A stretch of 64,000 bases of DNA from Colwellia sp. Arc7-D (GCF_003061515.1 NZ_CP028924.1:2046001-2110000), one strand, 5' to 3'; numbered from the stretch's first letter, positions 28,679 through 37,889 are shown. Translations and numbers: made by a program. The notes: generated from the letters alone by a model not told the origin.

Positions 28679-29287
28679 TCAGCCCAAGCTTGCTGCTTTT
28701 TGGTAGGCAGAGCGTTGTTTTACATTATCTAAATAGGCTTTGGTATAAGTTCTAGATTTTAGTAACCCTAGATTATCAGCCATTTCAAGCACAATTGTCA
28801 TCATAATATCAGCAGCAGTAAAACAATCACCTGCAAAATATTGGCGTGTTGCTAAAGTACTTTCAATATAAGAAAAGTCTAAATTAATTTCCTTAGCGAT
28901 ATAGCCATCAAGAGGTTGTTTACCATCACGTGTTTCCATCGACATTAATAACGTGCTGATGACCGGTAAACTTAGTGATCCTTCAGCAAAATGAAGCCAT
29001 TCTAGGTAATGGTAGTACTCAGTTGTATTCATTTTGGGACGAAGGCTTTCATTGTTGGTTTGATTAAGCAAATATTCCATAATCGCTCCCGATTCACATA
29101 AAGTAATTTCGTTATCAACAATAATGGGAGCTTTAGCAAGCGGATGAACCAGTCGTAAACTCTCTGGAGCTAATCTTGTTAGCGGATCACGCACGTGGTT
29201 AACCACGTTATATGGCATGCCAAGTTCTTCTAATAACCAAAGCACACGGGTTGAACGTGACTTATTTAGATGATGAATTGTTATCAT
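28679..29287 (-). CDS. Glutathione S-transferase family protein
   Basis: A 202-residue GST. The N-terminal thioredoxin-fold domain has HHLNKSRSTRVLWLLEELG (glutathione site, with Ser near the start) and the conserved cis-Pro region LAKAPIIVDNEITLCESGAI; the C-terminal helical domain has FTAADIMMTIVLE with the N-capping Asp. It conjugates or isomerises electrophiles with glutathione in the cytoplasm. It is oriented with the BASS transporter gene behind it, but the 88-base gap gives no evidence for one transcript. Confidence 0.87.
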   Translation of the reverse strand: MITIHHLNKSRSTRVLWLLEELGMPYNVVNHVRDPLTRLAPESLRLVHPLAKAPIIVDNEITLCESGAIMEYLLNQTNNESLRPKMNTTEYYHYLEWLHFAEGSLSLPVISTLLMSMETRDGKQPLDGYIAKEINLDFSYIESTLATRQYFAGDCFTAADIMMTIVLEMADNLGLLKSRTYTKAYLDNVKQRSAYQKAASLG

Positions 29288-29375
29288 AATAGTTCTCTTT
29301 AGCTTTCTTTATTTCTAGTTGATAAATACGACACTATAACGTAACTAATGTCGAAATTATTGCTATTTCAATTAA

Positions 29376-30272
29376 TTAGGTTTGAGCTTGCGATGCGGGT
29401 AAGTTAACTCTAGCGCGTAAAAATCTCACTAATACACCTGCGGTAAACAACATCACCAAAGTATAAATAGCAGGGGTAAACGACATTTTATAATTCGCTA
29501 ATAATGTTAACGCCATAAACATTGATAATGTACTGTTTTGTAGGCCTACCTCAATAGTCACTGAGGTGGTTTGTGCGGCATTTAAACCAAACCAGCGGCT
29601 TGAATAGTAGCCTAACGCCATTGTTGAAATATTTAATATAAGAGAAACTGGCCCTGTAGCAATAAAAGCCGATACAACAATATCTTGTTGCACATAAGTT
29701 AAAAATATAATCAACAAGGTTAAAAACAAAATACCAAATCTCGACACTAATACTTGGCTACTATCAGCAAAGCGAGGTGCAAAAGATTTAATTAACATGC
29801 CAATAGCAATAGGCACAATAGTTAAGCCCATTAAACTGATAATAGTAGGTATTAAGGGGAGCTGAAACTCGCTACCTTCACCCATAAAGTGCACAAGTGA
29901 TAAATTTAACACAACTGGAATGGTAAAAACGGTGATTAAGCTTGCCACCGCGGTCATGGTAACAGAAAGTGCAACATCACCTTTTGCGATATGCGAAAAC
30001 ATGTTTGAGGTAGTACCGCCAGGGCAAAGCACTAACAACATAACACCAACCGCATATTCAGGTTCTAATGGCATAATATTAGCAAGTGTAAAGCCAATAA
30101 TGGGAAGTAATATTAATTGATTAAGCAAGCCAACCGATACTGCTTTTGGATATTTTAAGATACGTTTAAAATCATTTGGTACGAGCGATAATCCCATGCC
30201 CATCATAATCAAAAATATACATATTGGAACCACTTGAGTATTAACTAATGTGACTAATTCTGTACCTTGCAT
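29376..30272 (-). CDS. Bile acid:sodium symporter family (BASS) transporter
   Basis: A 298-residue polytopic membrane protein with about nine to ten helices. Family markers are the LCPGGTTSNMFSHIAKGDVALSVTMTA segment (in pieces: LCPGGTTSN and GDVALSVTMTA) and EVGLQNSTLS, which together form the sodium and substrate site. Bacterial members carry organic acids such as bile acids, pantoate or keto acids. Start is set at the ATG at 30272 because GGAG lies six bases before; in-frame starts at 30278 and 30284 lie on top of that site. Substrate unknown. Confidence 0.85.
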   Translation of the reverse strand: MQGTELVTLVNTQVVPICIFLIMMGMGLSLVPNDFKRILKYPKAVSVGLLNQLILLPIIGFTLANIMPLEPEYAVGVMLLVLCPGGTTSNMFSHIAKGDVALSVTMTAVASLITVFTIPVVLNLSLVHFMGEGSEFQLPLIPTIISLMGLTIVPIAIGMLIKSFAPRFADSSQVLVSRFGILFLTLLIIFLTYVQQDIVVSAFIATGPVSLILNISTMALGYYSSRWFGLNAAQTTSVTIEVGLQNSTLSMFMALTLLANYKMSFTPAIYTLVMLFTAGVLVRFLRARVNLPASQAQT

Positions 30273-30579
30273 ATTCATCTCCAATGGAGGCTATTGAACG
30301 TTCTTGGTTAAATTTATGTCGAAATAACAGCGCTTTACTTTTGTTGGCTTAACTAGCAAACCTGTTACCGGCACAGTTATTTTGTATAAATTGCTTTTGA
30401 TTGCATTCTTCTAGCTATATTTGCTTTCCTATAAACACAAAATAACGAACTTATTGCTATCTTGCTTTATACATAAAACACATAAGGCTTCGATGAATTT
30501 AGCAAGACTTTGCATATATTTATTAGTGAATCTAATGACTTTACTTCGTTATTTAATAAAATTGCTTAAGAGTTAAAAA

Positions 30580-31506
30580 TTAAGCGTAGATAAAACCTTC
30601 AATCGCGTAATTAATCTCAGTAGATTTTTCATGCATCAACCAATGGCTGGCATCTTGAAAACGTTTAATCGTGCAGTTTGGTACATACTGCTCAAGGTCG
30701 TCTAGATTCTCTACAACAAAGGCTTCGTCTTGTTCTCCCCATAATATTAAGGTGGGAACATGCACTCGAATATTGGGTATTTTCATCTCAGTAACTTGCT
30801 TTACTTGCTCGTTTGAATTTTTTTCGTTTTTTGAAGCAAGTTGAGGCATAGCACGGTAGTACTGAAGCATGCCATTAATAACCCCCGTTTGTTGCCAAAC
30901 ATTAATATACAAGGTTTTATTTTTGTCATTTAATACCGAAGAACCATCAGAAAAAGTCATTTTTTCACACAAGTACTGATAATTATTTTGTTGAAGTAAA
31001 TCTTTAGCATTGAGGTCAATTAATTGATGAATATAGTCGCTTTTACTGCGTTGTAGGGGATTGTTGATCATTTCACGAGTGAAAGTACTTGGATGCGCCG
31101 CATTTAAAATGACTAACTTATCAATATATTGAGGATAGAACGCGGCTAAGGGCCAAGCAATAGCGCCCCCCCAATCATGTGCGACTAAGAATACCTTTTG
31201 GTTTTGGCTTACCGCTGCGATAAATTTACTGATAAATGCAATTAAGTGTGGAACCTGATAAAAATTAACATCATTGGGTTTATCGCTTAGGTTATAACCG
31301 GGCAAGTCAGGAGCAATAACACGATAGTTATTTGAGAAATAGTTGAGTTGATGTTGCCATGCTTGCCAATACTCGGGAAAACCATGAAGAAAAACCAATG
31401 TAGCAACGGTATTGGTATTTTCATTTGCGCATGGTTCGTCGCTAACATAATGTATGTTAACACCTTCAATATCTATGTAGTGGCTTTTTAGCGGCATCGT
31501 TTGCAT
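30580..31506 (-). CDS. Alpha/beta hydrolase, epoxide-hydrolase-like
   Basis: A protein of about 308 residues with the pattern of epoxide hydrolases and fluoroacetate dehalogenases: HGFPEYWQAWQHQL (oxyanion loop), VAHDWGGAIAW (nucleophile Asp followed by Trp), an acid in WGEQDEAFVVE and the base in DASHWLMHEKS. It is probably cytoplasmic. The start is a few bases after the nitroreductase stop, so the two are likely one operon. Start chosen at ATG 31506; a TTG three bases upstream is also possible. It may act on epoxides or on halo-acids; sequence alone does not decide. Confidence 0.82.
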   Translation of the reverse strand: MQTMPLKSHYIDIEGVNIHYVSDEPCANENTNTVATLVFLHGFPEYWQAWQHQLNYFSNNYRVIAPDLPGYNLSDKPNDVNFYQVPHLIAFISKFIAAVSQNQKVFLVAHDWGGAIAWPLAAFYPQYIDKLVILNAAHPSTFTREMINNPLQRSKSDYIHQLIDLNAKDLLQQNNYQYLCEKMTFSDGSSVLNDKNKTLYINVWQQTGVINGMLQYYRAMPQLASKNEKNSNEQVKQVTEMKIPNIRVHVPTLILWGEQDEAFVVENLDDLEQYVPNCTIKRFQDASHWLMHEKSTEINYAIEGFIYA

Positions 31507-31511
31507 CAATA

Positions 31512-32174
31512 TTAGCTAAAAAATTCAACGGCATTAGCCACATTTTCTCGTTCGGTGCGAGTAGCGTTAACTGCGGCGCTTTCGTCTGCGTAACCAAACG
31601 ACATACCAAATAAAATTCCACGCTGTTCAGGCAGGTTAAGCGCTTTTTTAACGGGGTCTGGAAATTGTCCCAAAGCGCCTTGCATACAAGATGAAATGCC
31701 ATGTTCAGCTAAGATTAACGATAAAGATTGTGCGTAAATGCCTAAGTCAACAGCGCCCATTATGTCTAGGTACTTGTCCATAGTAAAAAATGCTACATGC
31801 GGCGCATCAAAAAATTGCCAGTTACGTATCATTGCCATTTGTCGTGCTTTTTTATCTTCACGCGCTACACCAATTGCAGAATACAATGCGTTAGCCGAAC
31901 CGAACTGTCGTTCTCGGTGAATACCTTCATATTTAGGTAACCAGTTAAAATCAGGGTTTGGCGCTGCACCTTGCATAATTGTCGCAACTAAATCATTTTT
32001 CAGTTGCTCTTTTTTCTCGCCTGAAACAACACAAGTCTGCCAAGGCTGTACATTACAGTTTGATGGTGCTTGTTGCGCTTGTTTAAAAATTGCTTCAAGT
32101 AATTCTTGGCGAATGGGTTTACTTAAATAAGCACGAGTTGAATACCGCTCTTCTAACAAGGTAATAACTGACAT
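31512..32174 (-). CDS. Nitroreductase family protein
   Basis: A 220-residue FMN-dependent nitroreductase-fold protein. RYSTRAYLSKPI (FMN phosphate contact, residues about 10-21), QAPSNCNVQPWQTCVV and a C-terminal GMSFGYAD segment are all typical. It forms a dimer that reduces quinones, nitro groups or enones with NAD(P)H. AAAGGA site precedes the ATG. It is directly followed by the epoxide-hydrolase-like gene, suggesting both deal with reactive organic compounds. Confidence 0.88.
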   Translation of the reverse strand: MSVITLLEERYSTRAYLSKPIRQELLEAIFKQAQQAPSNCNVQPWQTCVVSGEKKEQLKNDLVATIMQGAAPNPDFNWLPKYEGIHRERQFGSANALYSAIGVAREDKKARQMAMIRNWQFFDAPHVAFFTMDKYLDIMGAVDLGIYAQSLSLILAEHGISSCMQGALGQFPDPVKKALNLPEQRGILFGMSFGYADESAAVNATRTERENVANAVEFFS

Positions 32175-32460
32175 AAGACATCCTTTATGAACATATAAAA
32201 TATTATTTTAATAACCATTCGAGTAACTTACAAAAATAAGCACATGTACTTATATTAAATCTACACTCTTTATAAAACCAATGAATAATTATTATGGTGA
32301 TGTATTCCAATAAAATATAGTAGGGCTGGTTAAGTAGGCTGAGCCATAAAGTAGCAAACGAGATGTGAGAAAAACCAATTGATTTAATTATGCATTTTAT
32401 AATCTTTGGCAGTATTAATGCTTTTCTGTATACGATTTTTTAATAGATAGTGATTAATAA

Positions 32461-32479
32461 TATTCATTTGTTTTATAAC
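32461..32479 (+). promoter_or_regulatory. Related upstream motif, copy 3
   Basis: TATTCATTTGTTTTATAAC shares the first 13 bases with the motif at 3600 and 6562. It is 77 bases before the start of the acyl-CoA dehydrogenase gene. Confidence 0.35.
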
Positions 32480-32496
32480 ATCAATGTAATTAGCAT

Positions 32497-32520
32497 AATC
32501 ACTATATGTATATAGTGATT
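32497..32520. promoter_or_regulatory. Operator-like palindrome before acyl-CoA dehydrogenase
   Basis: AATCACTATAT, GT spacer, ATATAGTGATT: eleven-base perfect arms, ending 36 bases before the start codon. Length and symmetry fit a dimeric repressor such as a TetR-type protein. The regulator is not in the adjacent genes. Confidence 0.55.
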
Positions 32521-32556
32521 GTAATGTTGTCATAAATTAATGTGGAGAGTATTTAA

Positions 32557-34353
32557 ATGCCAGAGTATAAAGCACCGATAAGAGATATAAAGTTCGTCAT
32601 GCAAGAATTACTTAATTGTGACAAACACTATCAACACTTAGGGTTCAACGATGCCAGTGAAGATATGGTTGATGCTATTTTATCAGAAGCCGCCAAATTT
32701 ACTGAGCAAGTTATTGCGCCACTTAATCAAATTGGTGATCAACAAGGGTGTACTTGGACAGATGGTGTAGTAACAACACCTGATGGTTTTAAAGACGCTT
32801 ATCAACAATATGTTGAAGGTGGATGGCCTACTTTATCTCAAAGTGTTGAATTTGGTGGTCAAGGATTACCGCATTCACTCAATAGTGCAATCAGCGAAAT
32901 GATGTCATCAGCAAATCATAGTTTCGCTATGTACCCTGGTTTAAGTCATGGCGCATTAGCAACTATTGAGGCACATGGTACTGAAACTCAAAAACAACAA
33001 TTTATGCCAAAGTTAGTTGAAGGTAGTTGGACAGGCACCATGTGCTTAACCGAAGCGCATTGTGGTACTGACTTAGGTATGCTGCGTACTAAAGCCGAAT
33101 TGAGTGCAGACGGTAGTTATTCATTAACCGGTTCAAAGATATTTATATCTGCCGGAGAGCACGACTTATCTGACAATATCGTACATATAGTTATTGCTCG
33201 TATTCCTGGCTCACCAGAAGGTAGTAAAGGAATTTCTTTATTTATTGTTCCAAAATTTAACGTAAATGAAGACGGAACGGTAGCTGACAGAAACGGTGTT
33301 AGTTGTGGCTCTATTGAACACAAAATGGGCATTAACGCTAATGCAACCTGTGTGATAAATTTTGATAATGCCAAAGGTTATTTAATTGGTGAAGTTAATC
33401 GCGGTTTAAACTGCATGTTTACTTTTATGAATTCAGCACGCTTAGGTGTGGCCCTTGAGGGTACTGCAGCAACAGAGGCATCTTTTCAAGGTGCATTAGC
33501 TTATGCCAAAGATCGTTTGCAAATGCGTTCAATTAGCGGGATTAAAAACCCAAATGGTCCAGCTGATCCCATCATAGTACATCCAGATGTTCGTAGAATG
33601 TTGCTCACACAAAAATCTATTGCTGAAGGCGGCCGAGCGCTTATCGGATATTTATCACAATTAGTTGATATAACACATGCTGAAAAAGATAAAGAAAAAA
33701 CTGTAAATGCTGAAACTAAGCTCGCTTTACTAACGCCGATAGCAAAAGCACTATTAAGTGAGTTAGGTTTTGAATGTACCAGTCATGGTGTGCAAATATT
33801 TGGTGGACATGGTTTTATTAAAGAGTGGGGCATGGAACAATTAATGCGTGACACCAAAATAAGCTGTCTCTATGAAGGTACAACGGGTATCCAAGCATTA
33901 GATTTACTTGCGCGTAAAATATTAGGCAGTAAGGGGGCAATTTTACAACCATTTATGGCTGATGTGACTCAATTTTGTCAAGCCAACGCGAATAACGCAG
34001 CGATGACAGAGCAAATACAAACGCTAGGTGCTTATTTTCAACAATGGCAGGATATTACGGCAGATGTAGGTAAAAAGGCCATGGGCAATGCAGATGAAAT
34101 TGGCGGGGCTTCAGTTGATTACCTTATGTTCGCGGGTTACGTTACCTTGGCTTACTTTTGGGCGCAAATGGCTTCAGTAGCTCATGAAAAATTAAAAACT
34201 GGCGCTGAAGATGCTGCTTTCTATCAAGCAAAACTTCAAACATGTGAGTTTTACTTTAAACGTATATTACCTAGAGCCCAAGGTCACGCTGCTTGTATTG
34301 CAGGTGGTTCTGATTCGATGATGTCATTAGCCAGTGAAGACTTTTCATTTTAA
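32557..34353 (+). CDS. Acyl-CoA dehydrogenase with C-terminal extension
   Basis: A 598-residue long-form acyl-CoA dehydrogenase, paralogous to the one at 12767. FAD-binding CLTEAHCGTDLGML and KIFISAGEHDLSDNIVHIVIAR are present, and the catalytic Glu is in CLYEGTTGIQALDLLARK, with GGHGFIKEWGME before it. The C-terminal helical extension (about 150 residues) is complete. GTGGAGAG ribosome binding site. It is monocistronic as far as seen, and is preceded by a strong palindrome, so it is probably controlled apart from the main locus. Confidence 0.9.
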   Translation: MPEYKAPIRDIKFVMQELLNCDKHYQHLGFNDASEDMVDAILSEAAKFTEQVIAPLNQIGDQQGCTWTDGVVTTPDGFKDAYQQYVEGGWPTLSQSVEFGGQGLPHSLNSAISEMMSSANHSFAMYPGLSHGALATIEAHGTETQKQQFMPKLVEGSWTGTMCLTEAHCGTDLGMLRTKAELSADGSYSLTGSKIFISAGEHDLSDNIVHIVIARIPGSPEGSKGISLFIVPKFNVNEDGTVADRNGVSCGSIEHKMGINANATCVINFDNAKGYLIGEVNRGLNCMFTFMNSARLGVALEGTAATEASFQGALAYAKDRLQMRSISGIKNPNGPADPIIVHPDVRRMLLTQKSIAEGGRALIGYLSQLVDITHAEKDKEKTVNAETKLALLTPIAKALLSELGFECTSHGVQIFGGHGFIKEWGMEQLMRDTKISCLYEGTTGIQALDLLARKILGSKGAILQPFMADVTQFCQANANNAAMTEQIQTLGAYFQQWQDITADVGKKAMGNADEIGGASVDYLMFAGYVTLAYFWAQMASVAHEKLKTGAEDAAFYQAKLQTCEFYFKRILPRAQGHAACIAGGSDSMMSLASEDFSF

Positions 34354-34430
34354 TCGGTAGACTTACTATTTACACAATAAAATAACGTAAGTAAAAGATA
34401 CGACGATTATAAAAGCAGGTATATATAAAT

Positions 34431-34471
34431 AAGGGTTATGGATTACGCTAAAGTGATCATAACCCTTTTTT
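34431..34471 (+). terminator. Rho-independent terminator
   Basis: AAGGGTTATG (34431-34440) pairs with CATAACCCTT (34458-34467), followed by T residues. It ends the acyl-CoA dehydrogenase transcript; the A-rich left side may also help the convergent RES gene. Confidence 0.75.
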
Positions 34472-34555
34472 GATCATAAGCTTGAGTTAATAGGTTTCAG
34501 ATATTTATCAATACCTATCATCTAAAGATTTAATTTCTGATATGTATTTACTCAA

Positions 34556-35233
34556 TCAATTACTTACAAGCTCTCTAACTTTGGCGATTGAATTTCCGTC
34601 AAAAATAAACTCAAAATGTTTCGTTTGAATAGCGGCAGAGACATGAATAGGTGAAAAAAGCCCCCAACAAGTAGCACCCTGATTTCTGACAGACTGATAT
34701 TGAAAACCTTGCTGACTATTTTTTTTAAGCTGTGCGCCAAGTATTCTTGGCTGTACATAACTGTCAGACTCACTAATTCCTTCAACTTTTGAACAATCAG
34801 CAACATTAGCGCTAAAGGTGACTTTTAAGCAGCGCATATCTACCGTGTCGTAATGCAAGCCCGTTATGTTTTGAAAGTATTTCTCTTGATGATAAAGCGT
34901 TTCTTTAATCGCGGTATCAACAGTGTCTGCAAGATAAAGTACGCCAAAGTCACCATTGCTAAAACGTGAACCATCAACATTTATATGAGTAAAAGGGGCT
35001 GTAACATAGTTAACACCGTCAATACCGAACGGAATTTCTTGGGTTGAAAGCAGTGATAAGTTACCAAGTTCATTTAAAATTCTAGGGTTAGTTAACGCTT
35101 GAATGGCATAAACCGCTTCAAAATGATCAGAGCTTATTACATCATCAAAAAGCGTAATAGGCGGGAACTTTGAATTGACCAACCTAAATGTCACTTTGTT
35201 TTTAAGCTTTATTACTTTAGTAGGTACTTTCAC
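34556..35233 (-). CDS. RES-domain toxin (NAD-consuming, type II TA)
   Basis: A 225-residue RES-domain protein. The name-giving residues are visible: Arg in DGSRFSNGDFGVLYLADT, Glu in AIKETLYHQEKY and Ser in the C-terminal GLFSPIH region. RES toxins degrade NAD+, with a fold like ADP-ribosylating toxins. GTG start one base after the stop of the upstream Xre-type gene, so the two are translationally coupled. It is longer than the smallest RES toxins (about 150-160 residues) but in range. Likely the toxin of a toxin-antitoxin pair. Confidence 0.85.
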   Translation of the reverse strand: MKVPTKVIKLKNKVTFRLVNSKFPPITLFDDVISSDHFEAVYAIQALTNPRILNELGNLSLLSTQEIPFGIDGVNYVTAPFTHINVDGSRFSNGDFGVLYLADTVDTAIKETLYHQEKYFQNITGLHYDTVDMRCLKVTFSANVADCSKVEGISESDSYVQPRILGAQLKKNSQQGFQYQSVRNQGATCWGLFSPIHVSAAIQTKHFEFIFDGNSIAKVRELVSN

Positions 35234-35234
35234 G

Positions 35235-35630
35235 TTACCATTGACCGTTACGCATAGCGTCTATTCGTTTAAACACTTCGTATAAGGTGCCAAATTTTCC
35301 CGTCGAAATAAGTGATAACGGTGAGTTACCATTAAAGTACGGGTTATCATTTTTCATCGCCATAAAGCCATAAACATTGTCCGGGTTAGAGAAAACCATT
35401 TTTAATGCTTGATGTATGTTTGCGATATAACTAATACGCTCTAATTGATCGTTAGACAGCGTAGCACTTTCATTATTTTGAAATCGATAATAGCTACTTT
35501 TAGTTAACCCTAGAATGGCTTGTTTATCGCTTGCACTGCATCGCCATTTTTCTAAAATATTGCTACCCAGTTTAAATGCCACTGAACTGCTGATTTTTTG
35601 GGGTTTATTTTGATAATTTGAAACTGTCAT
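35235..35630 (-). CDS. Xre/MbcA/ParS-type antitoxin of RES toxin
   Basis: A 131-residue protein placed just upstream of the RES toxin. It has a small HTH-like N-terminal half (LGLTKSSYYRFQNNESATLS) and a C-terminal toxin-binding domain of the DUF2384 type, seen in GNSPLSLISTGKFGTLYEVFKRIDAM. Its C-terminus would block the NAD-binding pocket of the toxin, as known for the RES/Xre complexes. The pair probably represses its own promoter, located upstream at 35631-35700. Confidence 0.83.
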   Translation of the reverse strand: MTVSNYQNKPQKISSSVAFKLGSNILEKWRCSASDKQAILGLTKSSYYRFQNNESATLSNDQLERISYIANIHQALKMVFSNPDNVYGFMAMKNDNPYFNGNSPLSLISTGKFGTLYEVFKRIDAMRNGQW

Positions 35631-35721
35631 ATAATAGCCCTCTATCTACTGATAAAGTCATTGTAGTTCCTTTTGGGATTTTTATCAATTTCTAGTGCCA
35701 TATGAAACTAAGTGCTTAATG

Positions 35722-36456
35722 CTATGGGTTTGAATTTTGGCTTGTGATTAACTTTACTGTTTTTTCAGACAAGATTAAAAATATCACTGACGATATTATG
35801 GCTGAGGCAAAAATCATACACATAACAATAATTTGATATCTAGCGGCGATTAAAGGTGAAACACCTGAGAGTATTTGCCCTGTCATCATGCCAGGTATTG
35901 AGACTAAACCAACAGCAAATAGAGTGTTTATAACGGGTATCGTTGCCGCATTAAGCGCATTCTTTCTTGCTTGATGGTAAGGTACCCCATTGTTCATTTC
36001 AGAAAATAAACGCTCAGCACATAAACTAATACTATTCATTGCGGTGGCGAATATCATGCCAGCTAATGGGATAATAATTTGTGCTTGATACCATGGCGTT
36101 ATTACTAATGCGCCTTGAGTGATAAAGACTAAAGTAAAACCACCACCACAAATAATGGCAATAAAACCTTGCTTGAATAGCAGTAAACGGTAGGTGGGCA
36201 GGGTGTGTAAGGCTATCCAACAAGAAATCCCAACCATTGTGATTAATATAGTCGATATAAGCCAAACATTATCAGAGAAAAATATATAGCTAAGGGCGTA
36301 GCCAATAAGTAATAACTGTATTAACATCCGAGCAATAGCATAGCTTGCTTGTTTTACATTTAAAGACCATAAATATAAAAAAAATAATGCGATAACAACG
36401 GGAATAAAAGCGATAGAAAGGTCAACTAAGCTGATCAATTGCGGAGTATTGTTCAT
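35722..36456 (-). CDS. UPF0014/FetB-like membrane protein
   Basis: A 244-residue membrane protein with about seven helices. The conserved segment GMIFATAMNSISLCAERLFSEM and the later GLVSIPGMMTGQILSG identify the UPF0014 (YbbM/FetB) family, described as the permease of an iron export ABC transporter together with the ATPase FetA. No ATPase gene is next to it here. Start set at the ATG at 36456; the upstream TTG would add only three residues. The gene stands alone and is divergent from the HupE-like gene. Confidence 0.82.
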   Translation of the reverse strand: MNNTPQLISLVDLSIAFIPVVIALFFLYLWSLNVKQASYAIARMLIQLLLIGYALSYIFFSDNVWLISTILITMVGISCWIALHTLPTYRLLLFKQGFIAIICGGGFTLVFITQGALVITPWYQAQIIIPLAGMIFATAMNSISLCAERLFSEMNNGVPYHQARKNALNAATIPVINTLFAVGLVSIPGMMTGQILSGVSPLIAARYQIIVMCMIFASAIISSVIFLILSEKTVKLITSQNSNP

Positions 36457-36575
36457 GATTATCAATAATAAAGTTAATAATATAACTATTATTTAGCATA
36501 TTCCTTTTAGATACAAATATAGTATTGCTTTCGCTTTAGTACTGTTTAAATAATTATAAAAATAAGGAACACTCA

Positions 36576-37271
36576 TTGAAGAATATCAGCAATAAATTAA
36601 TCTATACGCTACTGATAGTCATAGCTTCATTCACATCATTTTCATTACTAGCACACGGCGTAGACGACGCTACCAAACAATTTTTAGAAGCTAACCAAGG
36701 CTCAGCAATATTTCCGTTTATTTATATTGGCGCGAAACACATGTTAACGGGCTACGATCATTTATTATTTTTAGTCGGTGTCGTTTTCTTTTTGTTTCGC
36801 AGTAAAGATGTGCTGTTATATGTAAGCCTATTTACTCTAGGCCACAGTATAACTTTACTTTATGGTGTGTTTGGTAACATTGCGATAAACCCTTATATAA
36901 TTGATGCAATTATTGGTTTATCAGTTGTCTATAAAGGCTTTGATAATTTAGGCGGTTTTCAGCGTTTGTTTAATTATCAGCCTAATACAAAAATTGCTGT
37001 GTGTATATTTGGACTATTTCATGGCTTTGGGTTAGCAACTAAAATACAAGAGTTTCAGCTGCCAACAGACGGCTTAATCACCAACATCATCTCATTTAAT
37101 ATTGGCGTTGAAATAGGACAGTTTTTGGCACTTGCCATGGTGTTAATAGTGTTAAATCTTTGGCGACGACATTCAAGCTACTCGGGCTTTGCCATAATGA
37201 CCAATACAGCCTTAATGAGTGCCGGGCTGATGCTAATTGGTTTGCAACTGACCGGTTACTTTGTCAATTAA
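36576..37271 (+). CDS. HupE/UreJ-family membrane protein
   Basis: A 231-residue protein with a signal-like N-terminus and about six helices. Family markers: YIGAKHMLTGYDHLLFLVGV (His and Asp of the metal region), FTLGHSITLLYGV, FGLFHGFGLA, and FNIGVEIGQFLAL. HupE/UreJ proteins are linked with nickel or other metal transport, and a larger set occurs in marine bacteria with metal or other unclear roles. TTG start with AAGGAA upstream; no ATG is available. It is followed by a membrane-anchored protein after 81 bases, a known pairing. Confidence 0.82.
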   Translation: MKNISNKLIYTLLIVIASFTSFSLLAHGVDDATKQFLEANQGSAIFPFIYIGAKHMLTGYDHLLFLVGVVFFLFRSKDVLLYVSLFTLGHSITLLYGVFGNIAINPYIIDAIIGLSVVYKGFDNLGGFQRLFNYQPNTKIAVCIFGLFHGFGLATKIQEFQLPTDGLITNIISFNIGVEIGQFLALAMVLIVLNLWRRHSSYSGFAIMTNTALMSAGLMLIGLQLTGYFVN

Positions 37272-37352
37272 TTTTGTTGAATTGCACGCTTAGTGCTTAT
37301 TAATGAATTAAAAAATTTTAATGCTCAATTGAATATAATATCAGGATTTATC

Positions 37353-37889
37353 ATGAACGAATTTAATATCCCAGTACATACGACTAAAACACTGGTTAAA
37401 GCAGGTGTTATGGCACTATTAGTAGCGTTAATATTGCTTATTACCTGTATTTTACCGGCAGAATACAATATAGACCCCACAGGACTTGGGGCTAAATTAG
37501 GCCTTACAGCGATAGCCGAAGCTTCAGAAAAAGTGCCGAAAATTGTGCTTGATCGTGGCGAACAAAATCATGAACTACGTACCGATAATATTGAAATTAT
37601 CATTCCAGCAGGTCAGGGCTTAGAATATAAGTTAAACATGGAAAAACATGCTCATGTGGAGTACGAATGGAAAACTGATGGCACAGCACTTTATTTTGAT
37701 TTTCATGGCGAGCCTGCTGAGGATAAAACGGGCTATTTTGAAAGTTTTTCTATTACCACATCAAATAACATGCAAGGTTCACTTACTACGCCTTTTAAAG
37801 GTTCACACGGTTGGTATTGGAAAAACGAAAGCTTGCAAGATGTTACCGTATCATTAATGACAAAAGGCTACTACACCATAAAGGGTTAA
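37353..37889 (+). CDS. Transmembrane anchor protein, partner of HupE-like protein
   Basis: A 178-residue protein with one transmembrane helix (residues about 14-36) and a periplasmic domain. The short segment LPAEYNIDPTGLGAKLGLT following the helix is the mark of a family that occurs next to HupE and some metal transport genes. The periplasmic domain is beta-rich (EIIIPAGQGLEYKL, GSHGWYWKNES) and may bind a metal or help the partner. Start at 37353 has AGGA seven bases upstream. Function unknown. Confidence 0.76.
   Translation: MNEFNIPVHTTKTLVKAGVMALLVALILLITCILPAEYNIDPTGLGAKLGLTAIAEASEKVPKIVLDRGEQNHELRTDNIEIIIPAGQGLEYKLNMEKHAHVEYEWKTDGTALYFDFHGEPAEDKTGYFESFSITTSNNMQGSLTTPFKGSHGWYWKNESLQDVTVSLMTKGYYTIKG

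Larger units (their letters stand above)
32175..32556. other. Divergent control region before acyl-CoA dehydrogenase
   Basis: About 380 non-coding bases. It holds a TATTCATTTGTTT motif (32461-32473) shared with two regions upstream, and a large palindrome at 32497-32520 just before the dehydrogenase gene. No small gene was seen. Confidence 0.5.
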
